Shown piece after piece: positions 1-8,619 of a DNA stretch of 43,237 nt (positions within the stretch are counted from its first letter, which is position 1; each line of letters begins with the position of its first letter). A program made the translations under genes and the position numbers. The notes under the pieces were generated by a model, which saw only the letters and a list, made by a program, of their open reading frames with translations, ran no database searches and had not been told where the DNA came from. The DNA comes from CAYUVH01 sp964448135 (GTDB taxonomy: Bacteria > Verrucomicrobiota > Verrucomicrobiia > Limisphaerales > UBA8199): contig CAYUVH010000062.1 of assembly GCA_964448135.1 (NCBI GenBank), positions 1-43,237 on the forward strand, read 5' to 3'.

Positions 1-567
1 TTTTTCGGCTTCCAAGGCGGCTTGCAGACCCAGGACGCGCGCCGATCTTTTCAAATGGTAAAGGTGGGGTAATCGGGTTTCCGTGCCGACCGCGTAATCC
101 ACGGAAAAACGAAACCGGGGTGACTGCAGCGCCGTCCGGGCTTGGGCGAGCGCCGCCTGATTGGTTTGCACATAAGCTTCCACCGCTGCACGAGTTTGCT
201 CCGACCATATGTTGGTGCGCCTCAGGAGCTCGGGGTTGGCCACGAGATTGGAACGGCTGTCCGGCAGCGGCCGAACGAGCGCAAAGGCCTGGGTCAAGAC
301 GATCGCCCCGTTCTGGGAGTCGGGCAGGGGACGCAGCGATTTCTTAAGTTCCTCACCTGACAATGGCCGGCTATCCGAGCGAAGCTGATGGAACTGCCTG
401 GAGACCTTGAAGAAAAGCAGAACGCGCCAGCAAACGAAGGCTGACGTGGCCAACAGAAAACAGATCAGAAAGAGCCTCGCCAGGGCCAGGTGGAGCGGAA
501 TTCCGACCCGGCCATCGTTTGATTTTCGGACGTTTGCCGCAGGCGGTTTGGGCGGATCTTGGTTCAC
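1..567 (-). CDS. Membrane-anchored hypothetical protein, 3' end outside window
   Basis: An open frame of 189 codons runs from a GTG at 567 to the window edge without a stop, so the protein is partial. No other start codon lies between this GTG and the upstream in-frame TAA. The N-terminus is short and polar (MNQDPPKPPAANV), then a single hydrophobic segment (LARLFLICFLLATSAFVCW) follows at about residues 28-46. The rest is a soluble region rich in Leu, Arg and Gln, likely extracytoplasmic. I do not recognise a family. It lies 153 bases downstream of the methyltransferase gene on the same strand and could be co-transcribed with it. Reading frame and anchor are visible; function is unknown. Confidence 0.6.
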   Translation of the reverse strand, partial: MNQDPPKPPAANVRKSNDGRVGIPLHLALARLFLICFLLATSAFVCWRVLLFFKVSRQFHQLRSDSRPLSGEELKKSLRPLPDSQNGAIVLTQAFALVRPLPDSRSNLVANPELLRRTNIWSEQTRAAVEAYVQTNQAALAQARTALQSPRFRFSVDYAVGTETRLPHLYHLKRSARVLGLQAALEAEK

Positions 568-720
568 GGGGTAACGTAGCTCATTTCTGCCTGACGAAGG
601 ATAATCTTAATGCCTCGCGGCATCAAATCGGCGTCCGATTTAATTCGGAGAAATAAGACTACCTTGAGCCCTCGAGTCCATCATATTAGCCAAGCTCCAA
701 CCGCACCTCAGCTGGAAGTT

Positions 721-1896
721 TTAAAGACTGCCAGTGTTTGCTGGTTGATCGTTTCTGCCCCGCTGTTGCACCAAGACCTTGAATGCTCGGCCCAGGTGCT
801 CCGGATGGACCAGGGTCTGAAACTGCCGGCTCTCAGCGGAACTGGGCGGCTTTTGTTCCGACCAAAACCTTGCCGCGATCCGGGTCAAAAATCTCTCCTG
901 TGAAACGAACGCGCTCGTGGCCAGGCCCTCCGCTTCACCCGCCGCTTGAATCGCCGAAAAATCCACGTGCGCGGTCAAGTCCTGTTCTCCTGGATCGGCC
1001 AACACGTTCGATTGCACCTGATGTTTTCGATAGGCCCGGAGCGTTCCATCGGTTCGATGCGGGACAAACAGTTCCTCTTTCGTCAGCCCATAATCCATCG
1101 TCAGGAGAAATCCGTCCGATAATGATTTGGCGGCGGATCGCCACCAATCCACGGCGGTGGGGCAAGTATCCAGTACGAAGCCGTCGGGTAATCTCTCGCA
1201 GAGCGCGCTATGCGGGCGCTCCCCGTCTGGCAGCCGGCTCCACTCAAATCTACCGAGATCGACTTCGGCAGTCTGCGCTGGTTTGGACTCCCTTTCCTCC
1301 TTTGGATGAGAGGGCAGGGGAGAGGAGGCCGACTTCACGCCCATTTCGAACCACTGGTGCTGAGATTCGTCCCAAACCCATCGTTGGACCGGAAACGCGT
1401 CCAGCAACTCATTCCCAAAAATAACCCCGCGCACTCCGCTGTCTGGCGAAATGTTTCTCAGCTCTTCCGGCCGGTTTGCCCAGCGCAGCTGTTCACGAAA
1501 TTTCCCCAATTTCTCCCTCTGCCATCCCCGCCGGCGCTCCGAAGGCTCCAGGATCACATACTCCAACCTTCCAAAAACATCTCCCGCCTTTGTCTCCAAA
1601 TACTCCAGAATATCGTGGGCCAAATCCCCTCGATGCGCTCCCCCTTCCACAATCTGCACCCGTCCGGCGGGAAATCGCTCGCGGATCCACTCGGCGAATT
1701 GAAAGGCCAGCAGTTGCCCGAACAACTTCCCGGTCGCCGGACTCGTGTAAAAGTCGCCTTGCCGCCCAATAATGTCCGGTTGCTTCTCGTAGTATCCAAA
1801 TTCTGGACAATACAGCGCCAGCTCCATGAAACGACGGAAGGGCATGGGCCCGCGATTTGCTATCTCCCCAGCTATGATTTGGGCCAATTTGTTCAA
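721..1896 (-). CDS. SAM-dependent methyltransferase, NDUFAF7/MidA family (COG1565)
   Basis: The 391-residue protein has the pattern of the NDUFAF7/MidA class I methyltransferases. The N-terminal block GPMPFRRFMELALYCPEFGYY (about 16-36) is followed by GDFYTSP (about 47-53), a family hallmark, then the SAM-binding glycine motif EGGAHRGDLA (about 84-93) and a VIFGNELLDAFP block. In mitochondria NDUFAF7 methylates an arginine of a complex I subunit; the bacterial substrate is not established. The start is TTG at 1896, since no ATG or GTG lies between it and the upstream in-frame stop and the conserved N-terminus needs this start. The glycine motif reads EGGAHRG where EVGAGRG is more usual. It is divergent from the pilT-like gene with only 55 bases between them. 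Confidence 0.85.
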   Translation of the reverse strand: MNKLAQIIAGEIANRGPMPFRRFMELALYCPEFGYYEKQPDIIGRQGDFYTSPATGKLFGQLLAFQFAEWIRERFPAGRVQIVEGGAHRGDLAHDILEYLETKAGDVFGRLEYVILEPSERRRGWQREKLGKFREQLRWANRPEELRNISPDSGVRGVIFGNELLDAFPVQRWVWDESQHQWFEMGVKSASSPLPSHPKEERESKPAQTAEVDLGRFEWSRLPDGERPHSALCERLPDGFVLDTCPTAVDWWRSAAKSLSDGFLLTMDYGLTKEELFVPHRTDGTLRAYRKHQVQSNVLADPGEQDLTAHVDFSAIQAAGEAEGLATSAFVSQERFLTRIAARFWSEQKPPSSAESRQFQTLVHPEHLGRAFKVLVQQRGRNDQPANTGSL

Positions 1897-1951
1897 CGTC
1901 GAAAAAGTGGTGCGGATTTAGCTAACAAAGCACCGGACCATAGGCAACCGT

Positions 1952-3046
1952 ATGGCAAAAATTGACGCATTTTTCAACCTGATGTTCGAGCAGAAGGCTT
2001 CGGACCTGCACCTGTCCTCGGCCAACAACCCCATGCTGCGCATCAACGGCGAGCTCCAGCGCGTGGACCACCCGCCGCTCGAGAACGACGATCTCAAGAA
2101 GATGCTCTACGAGATCGCGCCGGAATATAAGATCAAAGTTTTCGAAGAAACCGGCGACGTGGACTTTGGCTACGAAATTCCGAACATTTCCCGTTTCCGC
2201 GCCAATTTCTTCAATCAAAAATACGGCATCGCGGCCGTGTTCCGCCAGATTCCGAGCAAGGTGCTGTCGTTCGAGGATTTTGAAAAGTTTGACGCCCCGC
2301 TGCCGGCGGTCCTGAAGAAATTTGCGATGCTGCATCGCGGGCTGGTGGTGGTGACGGGGCCGACCGGCTCCGGCAAATCCACGACGCTGGCGGCGATGGT
2401 GGATTACTGCAATAAGAACCGCCGCGACCATATCATCACGGTCGAGGATCCAATCGAGTTCGTGCACGAGAGCAAGAACTGCCTGGTCAACCATCGCGAG
2501 GTGGGCGTGCACACGAAGTCCTTCGCCGCCGCCCTGCGCGGCGCGTTGCGCGAAGATCCGGACATCATCCTGGTTGGCGAGTTGCGCGATTTGGAGACGA
2601 TTGAGCTCGCGCTGACCGCGGCGAGCACGGGTCACTTGGTTTTCGGCACGCTGCATACCCCGAGCGCGGCCAAGACGGTGGATCGTATCATTGACGTTTT
2701 TCCGGGCGACCAGCAGAACAAGATTCGCGCGACCCTCTCCGAAGCGCTCAAGGGCGTCGTGGCGCAGAACCTGTTCAAGCGCATTGACAAAAAAGGCCGC
2801 GTGGCCGCGCTGGAGATTCTCGTGTTCACCACGGCCATCGCGAACCTTGTCCGCGAAGGCAAGACGCACCAGATCCCGGGCATGATTCAGGTCGGCAAGA
2901 AGCTGGGCAACCAGCCCCTGGACGACGCCATCATGGAACATTTGCGCATGAAGCGCATTTCGCCGGAGGAGGCCTACGACAAAGCCCTCGACAAAAAGAA
3001 ATTCCGCGGGTTCCTGCCGCACCCGCCGGAAGACGACGATCACTGA
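1952..3046 (+). CDS. pilT: Type IV pilus retraction ATPase, PilT family (first of tandem pair)
   Basis: The 364-residue protein is full length for PilT. It has the N-terminal ASDLHLS block (16-22), Walker A GPTGSGKST (136-144), the Asp box VEDPIEFVH (164-171), Walker B DIILVGE (204-210), the His box TGHLVFGTLHT (226-236) and the C-terminal motif REGKTHQIPGMIQ, close to the PilT hallmark. PilT hexamers sit at the cytoplasmic base of the pilus and power retraction in twitching motility, adhesion and DNA uptake. It starts with ATG at 1952 and is 9 bases upstream of a second PilT-like gene. No pilus assembly genes (pilB, pilC, pilM-Q) are in the window. Family assignment is firm; the split of roles between the two copies is inferred. 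Confidence 0.92.
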   Translation: MAKIDAFFNLMFEQKASDLHLSSANNPMLRINGELQRVDHPPLENDDLKKMLYEIAPEYKIKVFEETGDVDFGYEIPNISRFRANFFNQKYGIAAVFRQIPSKVLSFEDFEKFDAPLPAVLKKFAMLHRGLVVVTGPTGSGKSTTLAAMVDYCNKNRRDHIITVEDPIEFVHESKNCLVNHREVGVHTKSFAAALRGALREDPDIILVGELRDLETIELALTAASTGHLVFGTLHTPSAAKTVDRIIDVFPGDQQNKIRATLSEALKGVVAQNLFKRIDKKGRVAALEILVFTTAIANLVREGKTHQIPGMIQVGKKLGNQPLDDAIMEHLRMKRISPEEAYDKALDKKKFRGFLPHPPEDDDH

Positions 3047-3055
3047 TCAATTGCT

Positions 3056-4258
3056 ATGCGCCGCCCCGAGCTGGATTATTTGCTGACCACGATGCTGGAT
3101 TCGCAGCCGGAGGTGTCCGACCTCCTGTTCACGGTGGACAAGCCTTTGCAGGTGGAGTCTTTCGGCGAACTGAAGCCGGTCACCTGCGATCCCCACATCG
3201 AAAAGCTGACGCCCTTCCAGACGGAAATGGTCGCCTTGAATCTCATGGGTGACAGCGTCTGGCATATCAACGATTTGCTGCGGCGCGGTTCCTGCGATGC
3301 ATCCTACACGCTGACCAACAAGGCCCGCTTTCGTATCAACATCTTCGCGCAACGTGGAAATTATTCCATCGTGCTACGGAGATTGAACACGGTCATTCCG
3401 ACGCTGGAATCACTCAGTTTTCCGGACATCATCAAATCCATCCCGAAGGAGAAAACCGGCCTGGTGCTCGTTACTGGCGCCACCGGTTCCGGCAAGTCCA
3501 CCACCCTGGCGGCGGTGCTGAACGAGATTAACCACACCAAGGCCGTTCACATCATCACGCTGGAAGACCCCGTGGAATTCGTGCACGCGCACGACAAGGC
3601 CACCTTCAATCAGCGCGAGCTCGGTTCCGATTTTGACACCTTTTCCAGCGGGTTGCGGGCCGCGTTGCGCCAGGCGCCCAAGATCGTCCTGGTCGGCGAA
3701 ATGCGCGACCGCGACACGGTGAAGATCGCGCTCAGCGCGGCGGAAACCGGCCATCTTGTCCTCAGCACGCTGCACACGATCGACGCGGGCCAGACCATCA
3801 ATCGTATTCTGGGTATGTTCGAGCCGGAGGAGCAGGAGCAGATCCGCGCCCGGCTCGCGGATACTTTGCGGTGGGTGCTCAGTCAGCGCCTGGTGCCCCG
3901 TATCGGGGGTGGCCGCCATGCGCTGATCGAGATCATGGGCTCGAACCTCCGGGTGCAGGAAAGCATCCGCCTCGGGGAAAGCGAAGGGAAGAGCTTTTAC
4001 GAAATCACGGAAGCCAGCGCGCCCTTCGGTTGGCGCACGTTCGATTTTTCGGCGCTGGAAGCCTATGAGACGGGCCGGATCACCGAGGAAGCCGCGCTGC
4101 TCTATTGCACGAAACGCGGCCCGGTGGCTCGAGGCATTGACAACATCAAGAAAACCCGCGGCGAATCCACCACCACGATGAACTCGTTGCGCATGAAACT
4201 CAGCCAGGCCGCCGCCCAAGGTGCGATCGCACTGCCGACGGGCCTTAAACTCAAGTAA
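3056..4258 (+). CDS. PilT/PilU-like type IV pilus ATPase (second of tandem pair)
   Basis: This 400-residue secretion ATPase has Walker A GATGSGKST (141-149), LEDPVEFVH (169-177), Walker B KIVLVGE (209-215) with EMRD, and the His box TGHLVLSTLHT. It is clearly divergent from its neighbour. The C-terminus carries FGWRTFDFSALEAYETG and EEAALLYC blocks, which recall PilU-type or accessory retraction ATPases, followed by a basic tail of about 40 residues. It probably works with the first ATPase, as PilU works with PilT, but this is inferred. It begins 9 bases after the first ATPase and ends 3 bases before the next gene, so the three are very likely one transcript. Confidence 0.88.
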   Translation: MRRPELDYLLTTMLDSQPEVSDLLFTVDKPLQVESFGELKPVTCDPHIEKLTPFQTEMVALNLMGDSVWHINDLLRRGSCDASYTLTNKARFRINIFAQRGNYSIVLRRLNTVIPTLESLSFPDIIKSIPKEKTGLVLVTGATGSGKSTTLAAVLNEINHTKAVHIITLEDPVEFVHAHDKATFNQRELGSDFDTFSSGLRAALRQAPKIVLVGEMRDRDTVKIALSAAETGHLVLSTLHTIDAGQTINRILGMFEPEEQEQIRARLADTLRWVLSQRLVPRIGGGRHALIEIMGSNLRVQESIRLGESEGKSFYEITEASAPFGWRTFDFSALEAYETGRITEEAALLYCTKRGPVARGIDNIKKTRGESTTTMNSLRMKLSQAAAQGAIALPTGLKLK

Positions 4259-4261
4259 TCT

Positions 4262-4732
4262 ATGTCGAGCCAGTTTGATTTTGTCAGCGCCACCGACAAG
4301 CCGGCTCTGCTGGCTTTCTCGACCCCCGAATGGATGGAAGCCGCGCGCTCGGCGATGGCGGAGCTTGGTTTCAAAGTCCACACCGCTGCCACGCACAGTG
4401 ACTTCCTCGTGCGCTTCAGCCAGATCCAATATCAGCTCGTGCTGGTCGAGGAATGTTTCGGTGGCACCAACATCAGCGAGAACCTGACGCTGCAAGTACT
4501 TCAGGCCATGCCGATGTCCCAGCGCCGGCATGCCACCGTGATCCTGCTGGGTGAATCCTTTCAGACCTTCACTCCGCTCCAGGCTTTCCAACAGAGCGTC
4601 CACGCGGTCATTAATACTTCGGAGTTGTTCCTGCTCAAACAGCTCATCGAAAAGGCCGTGGCGGATAATACGATCTTCCTGAGTACCTACCGCGAGGCGC
4701 TCCCGAAAGTGGCCGCCGGCTCGCGGGAATGA
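4262..4732 (+). CDS. Receiver-like (pseudo-receiver) protein in pilT cluster
   Basis: This 156-residue protein alternates hydrophobic strands and helices like a CheY fold: PALLAFS, then an amphipathic helix, FKVHTA, a helix, YQLVLVEE, HATVILLGE, HAVINTS and a C-terminal helix. The position expected for the phospho-acceptor Asp reads VLVEECF, with Glu in place of Asp. The later Thr/Ser and Lys positions appear as Gly (LLGE) and Asn (VINTS). If the fold is right, this receiver cannot be phosphorylated in the usual way. It starts 3 bases after the second ATPase stop and is surely co-expressed with it, so a role in pilus control is plausible. The fold call is by eye and no named family is recognised. 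Confidence 0.7.
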   Translation: MSSQFDFVSATDKPALLAFSTPEWMEAARSAMAELGFKVHTAATHSDFLVRFSQIQYQLVLVEECFGGTNISENLTLQVLQAMPMSQRRHATVILLGESFQTFTPLQAFQQSVHAVINTSELFLLKQLIEKAVADNTIFLSTYREALPKVAAGSRE

Positions 4733-4751
4733 CCCCTTTGGGCATCACTGC

Positions 4752-5177
4752 GTGAAAACTCTCCCCGGCACGGTTGTCTTATTGGCCTGCCTGGCGGTTT
4801 TGGGTTCAGGCTGCTCGGGCTTCTTCAAGGGAAAGCAAGCGTCCGAAAAGACCGTCGGCGAGATTCACAAGCTCTACAACGAAGGCAAGCTCGTCGAAAT
4901 CCGGAGCCAGGCGGACACGAGGTTCAAGAATGCCACTTCGGAGCAGGAATGGCTGGGACTGATCAGCGCCGTGCAGCGGAAGCTGGGTAAGGTCAAGAGC
5001 AGCGCCAATAGGGGGTTCAACATTCGAACCTTCAATTTAACGACCTCAGTCGTGCTGCAACAGAACACCGAATTCGAACAGGGTAGGGCGACCGAAACCT
5101 TCGCCTTCGAGGTGCGGGGTGACAAGGCCGTTTTGGTTCAGTACAACATCGCTTCGAACGAATTGGTGATGAGATAG
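4752..5177 (+). CDS. Small predicted lipoprotein
   Basis: This 141-residue protein starts at GTG 4752. It has a short charged N-terminus, a hydrophobic stretch (VVLLACLAVLG) and a lipobox, LGSGC, with the lipidated Cys at about residue 21, so it should be exported and anchored to a membrane. The mature part has helical EIHKLYNEGKLVEI and a C-terminal strand-rich part (ETFAFEVRGDKAVLVQYNI), resembling small DUF4019/DUF3887-like lipoproteins. That resemblance is a guess. It follows the receiver-like gene by 19 bases and precedes the S41 protease on the same strand. Confidence 0.7.
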   Translation: MKTLPGTVVLLACLAVLGSGCSGFFKGKQASEKTVGEIHKLYNEGKLVEIRSQADTRFKNATSEQEWLGLISAVQRKLGKVKSSANRGFNIRTFNLTTSVVLQQNTEFEQGRATETFAFEVRGDKAVLVQYNIASNELVMR

Positions 5178-5286
5178 GGTCGGATTGACCGACCCGCCGC
5201 GCCTTCAGCTCCGGAACGTTTTCTTCAGTATCTTGCAAAGCCGCCCCACGGAGATTACCGTGACTGCAATTTGGTGCAGTAAGCGC

Positions 5287-6624
5287 ATGAAACGAAAATT
5301 GCTTTATTGGGCGGTGACGACCGCGTTGGCGGTCAACCTGTTCTTCGGTGCGCGGGTTTATTTCTCTTCGGCCTCCGCCGCGGAAAAGGACTCCGCCTAT
5401 CCCAGCCTCGACCTTTTCTCCTACACCCTGGAGACCGTGCGCAAGGATTACGTGGATGGCCAGAACCTGACCTACAGCAACCTGGTCTACGGAGCCTTGA
5501 AGGGGATGCTGAACAGCCTGGATCCGCACAGCGAGTTCATGGAGCCGGAGAAGTTCAAGGAATTGCAGAACGATACCCAGGGGGCCTTCGGCGGGCTGGG
5601 CATCGTCATCCAGATGAAGGACGGCTATATCACGGTGGTCACCCCCATGGATGGCACTCCCGGATCGAAGGCCGGCATCCTCGCCGGGGACCGGATCCTC
5701 AAAATCGAAGGCCGGAGCACGGAAAAAATGGCCCTGCCGGATGCGGTGAAGTATTTACGCGGCGACCCCGGCACGGAAGTCGTGCTTACCCTCCAGCGGC
5801 CTTCCAGCGGTCAGGTGAAGGATTACAAGCTGGCGCGTGCGATCATCAACGTGGACATGGTCAAGGACATCAATGGGAAGAAGGAATTTCCGATTGGTGA
5901 AAACAAAATCGGTTACATTCGTCTGGTTCAGTTCGGCGAGAAGACCAGCGAAGACCTGGAGGCGGCCATCAAGAAATTGAAAGCGCAGGGCATGCAGGCG
6001 CTCATCCTCGATTTGCGGTGGAACCCGGGCGGCTTGCTCGATCAGGCCGTCGAGGTCTGCGAAAAATTTCTTCCGCGCGGCGAGCTGATCGTTACCACCG
6101 AAGGCCGGAATCCCGCGCAGAATTCCATCCGCCGCGCCTTGGGCCACGGTGACGAGTTGCACAAGATGCCGATTGTGGTGCTCGTGAATCTCGGCAGCGC
6201 CAGCGCGTCGGAGATCGTGGCCGGATGCCTGCAGGACCTTAAACGCGGCATCGTTCTCGGCGAAAAGACCTTCGGCAAAGGCTCCGTCCAGAGCATTCTC
6301 CCGATGAAGGACGGTTCCGCCCTCCGCCTGACCACCGCCAAATATTATACGCCAAGTCACAAGGTCATTCATGGCGAAGGCATCACTCCCGACATCACCG
6401 TTCCACTGACCGACGAAGAGGAACGCGACATTTTGCTGCGCCGTACCACGGGTGGAATTGAAAGTCTCGAGGAGAAAGACCGCGCCCGCGTGTCTGCCTC
6501 CGAAGATCCGCAATTGGAGCGCGCGATGGACCTCCTCAAGGGCATAAATCTATTTACCATGCCCACGCCTCCGGCTGACAAGGCCGCCAAAAAGGAGGAC
6601 AAGATGGCCGCGCACGCGAACTAG
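5287..6624 (+). CDS. S41 family C-terminal processing peptidase (CtpA/Prc-like)
   Basis: The 445-residue protein starts at ATG 5287, giving an N-terminal signal or anchor (MKRKLLYWAVTTALAVNLFF). A longer frame from TTG 5185 is open, but it would put 34 polar residues before the signal. A PDZ domain spans about 80-165 (GGLGIVIQ, GSKAGILAGDRILKIEG). The S41 catalytic core follows with GYIRLVQF, LDLRWNPGG, the serine region GSASASEIVAG and the lysine region GEKTFGKGSVQ, which form the Ser-Lys dyad. These periplasmic or exported proteases trim C-termini of envelope proteins and help control peptidoglycan hydrolases. The C-terminus ends in a short charged Lys/Ala-rich tail. It is 46 bases upstream of tsaD. 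Confidence 0.92.
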   Translation: MKRKLLYWAVTTALAVNLFFGARVYFSSASAAEKDSAYPSLDLFSYTLETVRKDYVDGQNLTYSNLVYGALKGMLNSLDPHSEFMEPEKFKELQNDTQGAFGGLGIVIQMKDGYITVVTPMDGTPGSKAGILAGDRILKIEGRSTEKMALPDAVKYLRGDPGTEVVLTLQRPSSGQVKDYKLARAIINVDMVKDINGKKEFPIGENKIGYIRLVQFGEKTSEDLEAAIKKLKAQGMQALILDLRWNPGGLLDQAVEVCEKFLPRGELIVTTEGRNPAQNSIRRALGHGDELHKMPIVVLVNLGSASASEIVAGCLQDLKRGIVLGEKTFGKGSVQSILPMKDGSALRLTTAKYYTPSHKVIHGEGITPDITVPLTDEEERDILLRRTTGGIESLEEKDRARVSASEDPQLERAMDLLKGINLFTMPTPPADKAAKKEDKMAAHAN

Positions 6625-6670
6625 TTTCGAAACCGGGCCGGGCATCCGGGCTTCGAACGGTTTAATACGC

Positions 6671-7702
6671 ATGATCCTGCTGGCCGTTGAGACTTCCTGC
6701 GACGAAACCTCCTGTGCCGTCGTGCGCGACGGCATCGTGCTGTCCAATCTGGTTTCCTCCCAGATAGCGCTTCACTCCGAATACGGTGGCGTGGTCCCCG
6801 AGTTGGCCGCGCGGGAGCATCTTCGCAATCTTCCCCGAATCGCCGCCGGCGCACTGGAGACGGCGGGAGTGAAGCCCGCCGCGCTCAACGCGGTTGCCGC
6901 CACGCGCGGCCCGGGCTTGCCGAGCGCGTTGCTGGCGGGGTTCGCTGCGGCTCAAGGCCTGGCCTATGCGCTGCGCCGGCCGTTCATCGGGATGCACCAC
7001 CACGAAGCGCACCTCTATTCACCCTGGATTTCCGGCGATCCACCCGCCGCTCGCTTCGACGAGTTTGAACCGAACGTGTCCCTCATTGTCAGCGGTGGTC
7101 ACACCTTGCTGGTGCACCTGGCGGCCGAAGGAAACGCTCGTCTCCTGGGCTCGACCCTGGACGACGCTGCCGGCGAGTGTTTCGACAAGACCGGAAAAAT
7201 GATGGGCCTGCCTTATCCCGCCGGTCCCGAACTGGATCGCCTGGCCGGGCGGGGGAATGCCCTGGCCCATGATTTTCCACGGCCCATGCTGGACGACCCG
7301 AACGACGATTTCAGTTTCAGCGGGTTAAAGACCTCGGTGCTCTATTTCATCCGCAAGCATCCGGGGTTGCTGGATAGCAAACAAAACCTCTGTGATTTAT
7401 GCGCCGGCGTGCAGGCCGCGATCGTCGAAGTGTTGGTGGCCAAAACCATCCGCGCCGCAAAACGATTGCGCGTCGGTTGCGTCACGGCTTCCGGCGGCGT
7501 GACTTGCAATCGCGCTCTGCGTCAGCAACTCACCACCGCCTGCCAGCGTGAGCGCCTCAAGCTTCGTTTATCCGACCGGCAGCTCTGCACTGACAACGCC
7601 GCCATGATTGGCGTGTTGGCCGAACGCAAATTGAGAGCCGGTTTGGCCCAAAACAATTTGGACGACGACATCCTCCCCGGCTGGGAACTGCCGCAGAACT
7701 GA
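6671..7702 (+). CDS. tsaD: tRNA N6-adenosine threonylcarbamoyltransferase TsaD
   Basis: The 343-residue protein matches the usual TsaD length. It opens with LAVETSCDETSCAVV, the ASKHA-fold nucleotide-binding start. The metal-binding HHHEAHLYSPW motif lies at about 113-123, followed by VSGGHTLLV, DDAAGECFDKTGKMMGLPYPAGP and the late ASGGVTCNRALR block. TsaD transfers the threonylcarbamoyl group made by TsaC to A37 of ANN-decoding tRNAs, together with TsaB and TsaE; none of these partners is in the window. Its stop codon is only 5 bases from the stop of the convergent receiver gene, leaving no room for a separate terminator. Confidence 0.96.
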   Translation: MILLAVETSCDETSCAVVRDGIVLSNLVSSQIALHSEYGGVVPELAAREHLRNLPRIAAGALETAGVKPAALNAVAATRGPGLPSALLAGFAAAQGLAYALRRPFIGMHHHEAHLYSPWISGDPPAARFDEFEPNVSLIVSGGHTLLVHLAAEGNARLLGSTLDDAAGECFDKTGKMMGLPYPAGPELDRLAGRGNALAHDFPRPMLDDPNDDFSFSGLKTSVLYFIRKHPGLLDSKQNLCDLCAGVQAAIVEVLVAKTIRAAKRLRVGCVTASGGVTCNRALRQQLTTACQRERLKLRLSDRQLCTDNAAMIGVLAERKLRAGLAQNNLDDDILPGWELPQN

Positions 7703-7707
7703 AATTC

Positions 7708-8166
7708 TTAGCGCAGAGGACCGACCAGCACCACCGGCGCGCTTTTCTTTCCAGGCGAATAATGAAATTCGGAAGCGTGGCCTTCCTGGCGTTGCCTGCG
7801 AATGTCCGCGGTTTCCGCCAGCAAATCCTTGATCGAGCGCAGCAATTTCGGAATATCGAGCGGCTTCTCCAGGAGCGCTCCCGCTCCCGCCGCCAGCGCG
7901 GGAAAAAGTTGGTTCGATAGCGCGGTGATCAAAACCACCGGCAGGCTGAGGTCTCCCGTGGTCAGTTTGCGCAGGGTTTCCCAGCCATTCGAATCGGGGA
8001 GGTTCAGGTCCAGCACTGCGATGTCCGCGTGCGTGTGCGTGGCCACGTCCAGGGCCTCCGCGCCCGAGGCGGCCGCATGCACCGCGTAGCCCTCCTCCGT
8101 GAGCAGACGCGTGAGCATCTTCCGCACGCCCGCGTCATCATCGACCAGTAGTATCGTCGCACTCAT
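7708..8166 (-). CDS. Stand-alone response regulator receiver protein
   Basis: This is a CheY-type receiver with acidic pocket LLVDDD (residues 6-11), phospho-acceptor Asp in AVLDLNLPDSNG, the conserved Thr in LITALS and Lys in LLEKPLD. It has a short tail (to 152 residues) rich in Arg, Gln and Ser, and no output domain. ATG at 8166 is chosen because it puts ILLVDDD next to the N-terminus; the frame is open a further 15 codons upstream. Those upstream codons run through a hairpin and T-run that looks regulatory. The gene is divergent from a histidine kinase and an NtrC-type activator and may share their signal, but partnership is inferred. Confidence 0.88.
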   Translation of the reverse strand: MSATILLVDDDAGVRKMLTRLLTEEGYAVHAAASGAEALDVATHTHADIAVLDLNLPDSNGWETLRKLTTGDLSLPVVLITALSNQLFPALAAGAGALLEKPLDIPKLLRSIKDLLAETADIRRQRQEGHASEFHYSPGKKSAPVVLVGPLR

Positions 8167-8169
8167 CAC

Positions 8170-8220
8170 ACTAAAAAAATAACCCTGTGGCTGGTCGCGG
8201 GCGTGAGCCAAGCCACAGGG
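8170..8220 (-). promoter_or_regulatory. Leader hairpin plus T-run before receiver gene (possible attenuator)
   Basis: On the minus strand, a perfect 10-bp inverted repeat (arms 8211-8220 and 8183-8192, sequence CCCTGTGGCT and its complement) with an 18-base loop is followed by TTATTTTTTTAG and then the ATG at 8166. This has the form of an intrinsic terminator placed directly before a start codon. The only Shine-Dalgarno-like bases (AGGG) are in the 3' arm of the stem. The structure could end transcription early or hide the ribosome site. It could also simply be a terminator for transcription entering from upstream. Confidence 0.45.
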
Positions 8221-8619
8221 AGCGGTGGGTCGCCGCTAAAATCTTTCTTGCTCTTGCGGGCGAACCGGTCGTTCGCACAGGCGCTTGCTTCCAGCTTGCC
8301 CGCTCACTTCGCTCTGCGGCCTACCCAACTTTTCGAACGAAGCAATTCCTCCTTTAGCCAGAACCATGCCAGCCGCGTTTCCACATGCGAACGACCCGCA
8401 AAATCAACGATTTGCTTGGCAATTCCGTAAAAAATGTTTACTCGCGACGATTCGCGCAGCCGCGCGCCTCAATCAAAAGCGGTAACTCACTTACCATGCG
8501 GATAATTCATTTATCAGTTGCTGCCTCGCCAAAGTAATCTTCGCGCGCTCGTTTGAAATATCTCGCCCGCCTGGTTGTCCAACTCTAGCTTCGGGCGGCA
8601 GAACGGTTCACGATAACTC
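8221..8619. other. Intergenic region between divergent regulators
   Basis: About 400 bases separate the receiver gene leader from the histidine kinase start. The part from about 8400 to 8580 is more AT-rich than its surroundings (for example GTAAAAAATGTTTAC at 8419-8433 and ATAATTCATTTATCAG at 8503-8518) and probably holds the divergent promoters. I could not pick a convincing -35/-10 or -24/-12 pair. The short open frames here show no coding character. Confidence 0.4.

Noticed and set aside
3410..4603. 397-codon minus-strand frame opposite the second PilT-like ATPase
   Set aside because: High-GC shadow rich in Arg, Leu and His; the plus strand has complete Walker and His-box motifs here.
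8419..8433. GTAAAAAATGTTTAC as an operator-like palindrome
   Set aside because: Symmetry is only partial (GTAAA/TTTAC) with no second copy nearby; not enough to call a site.
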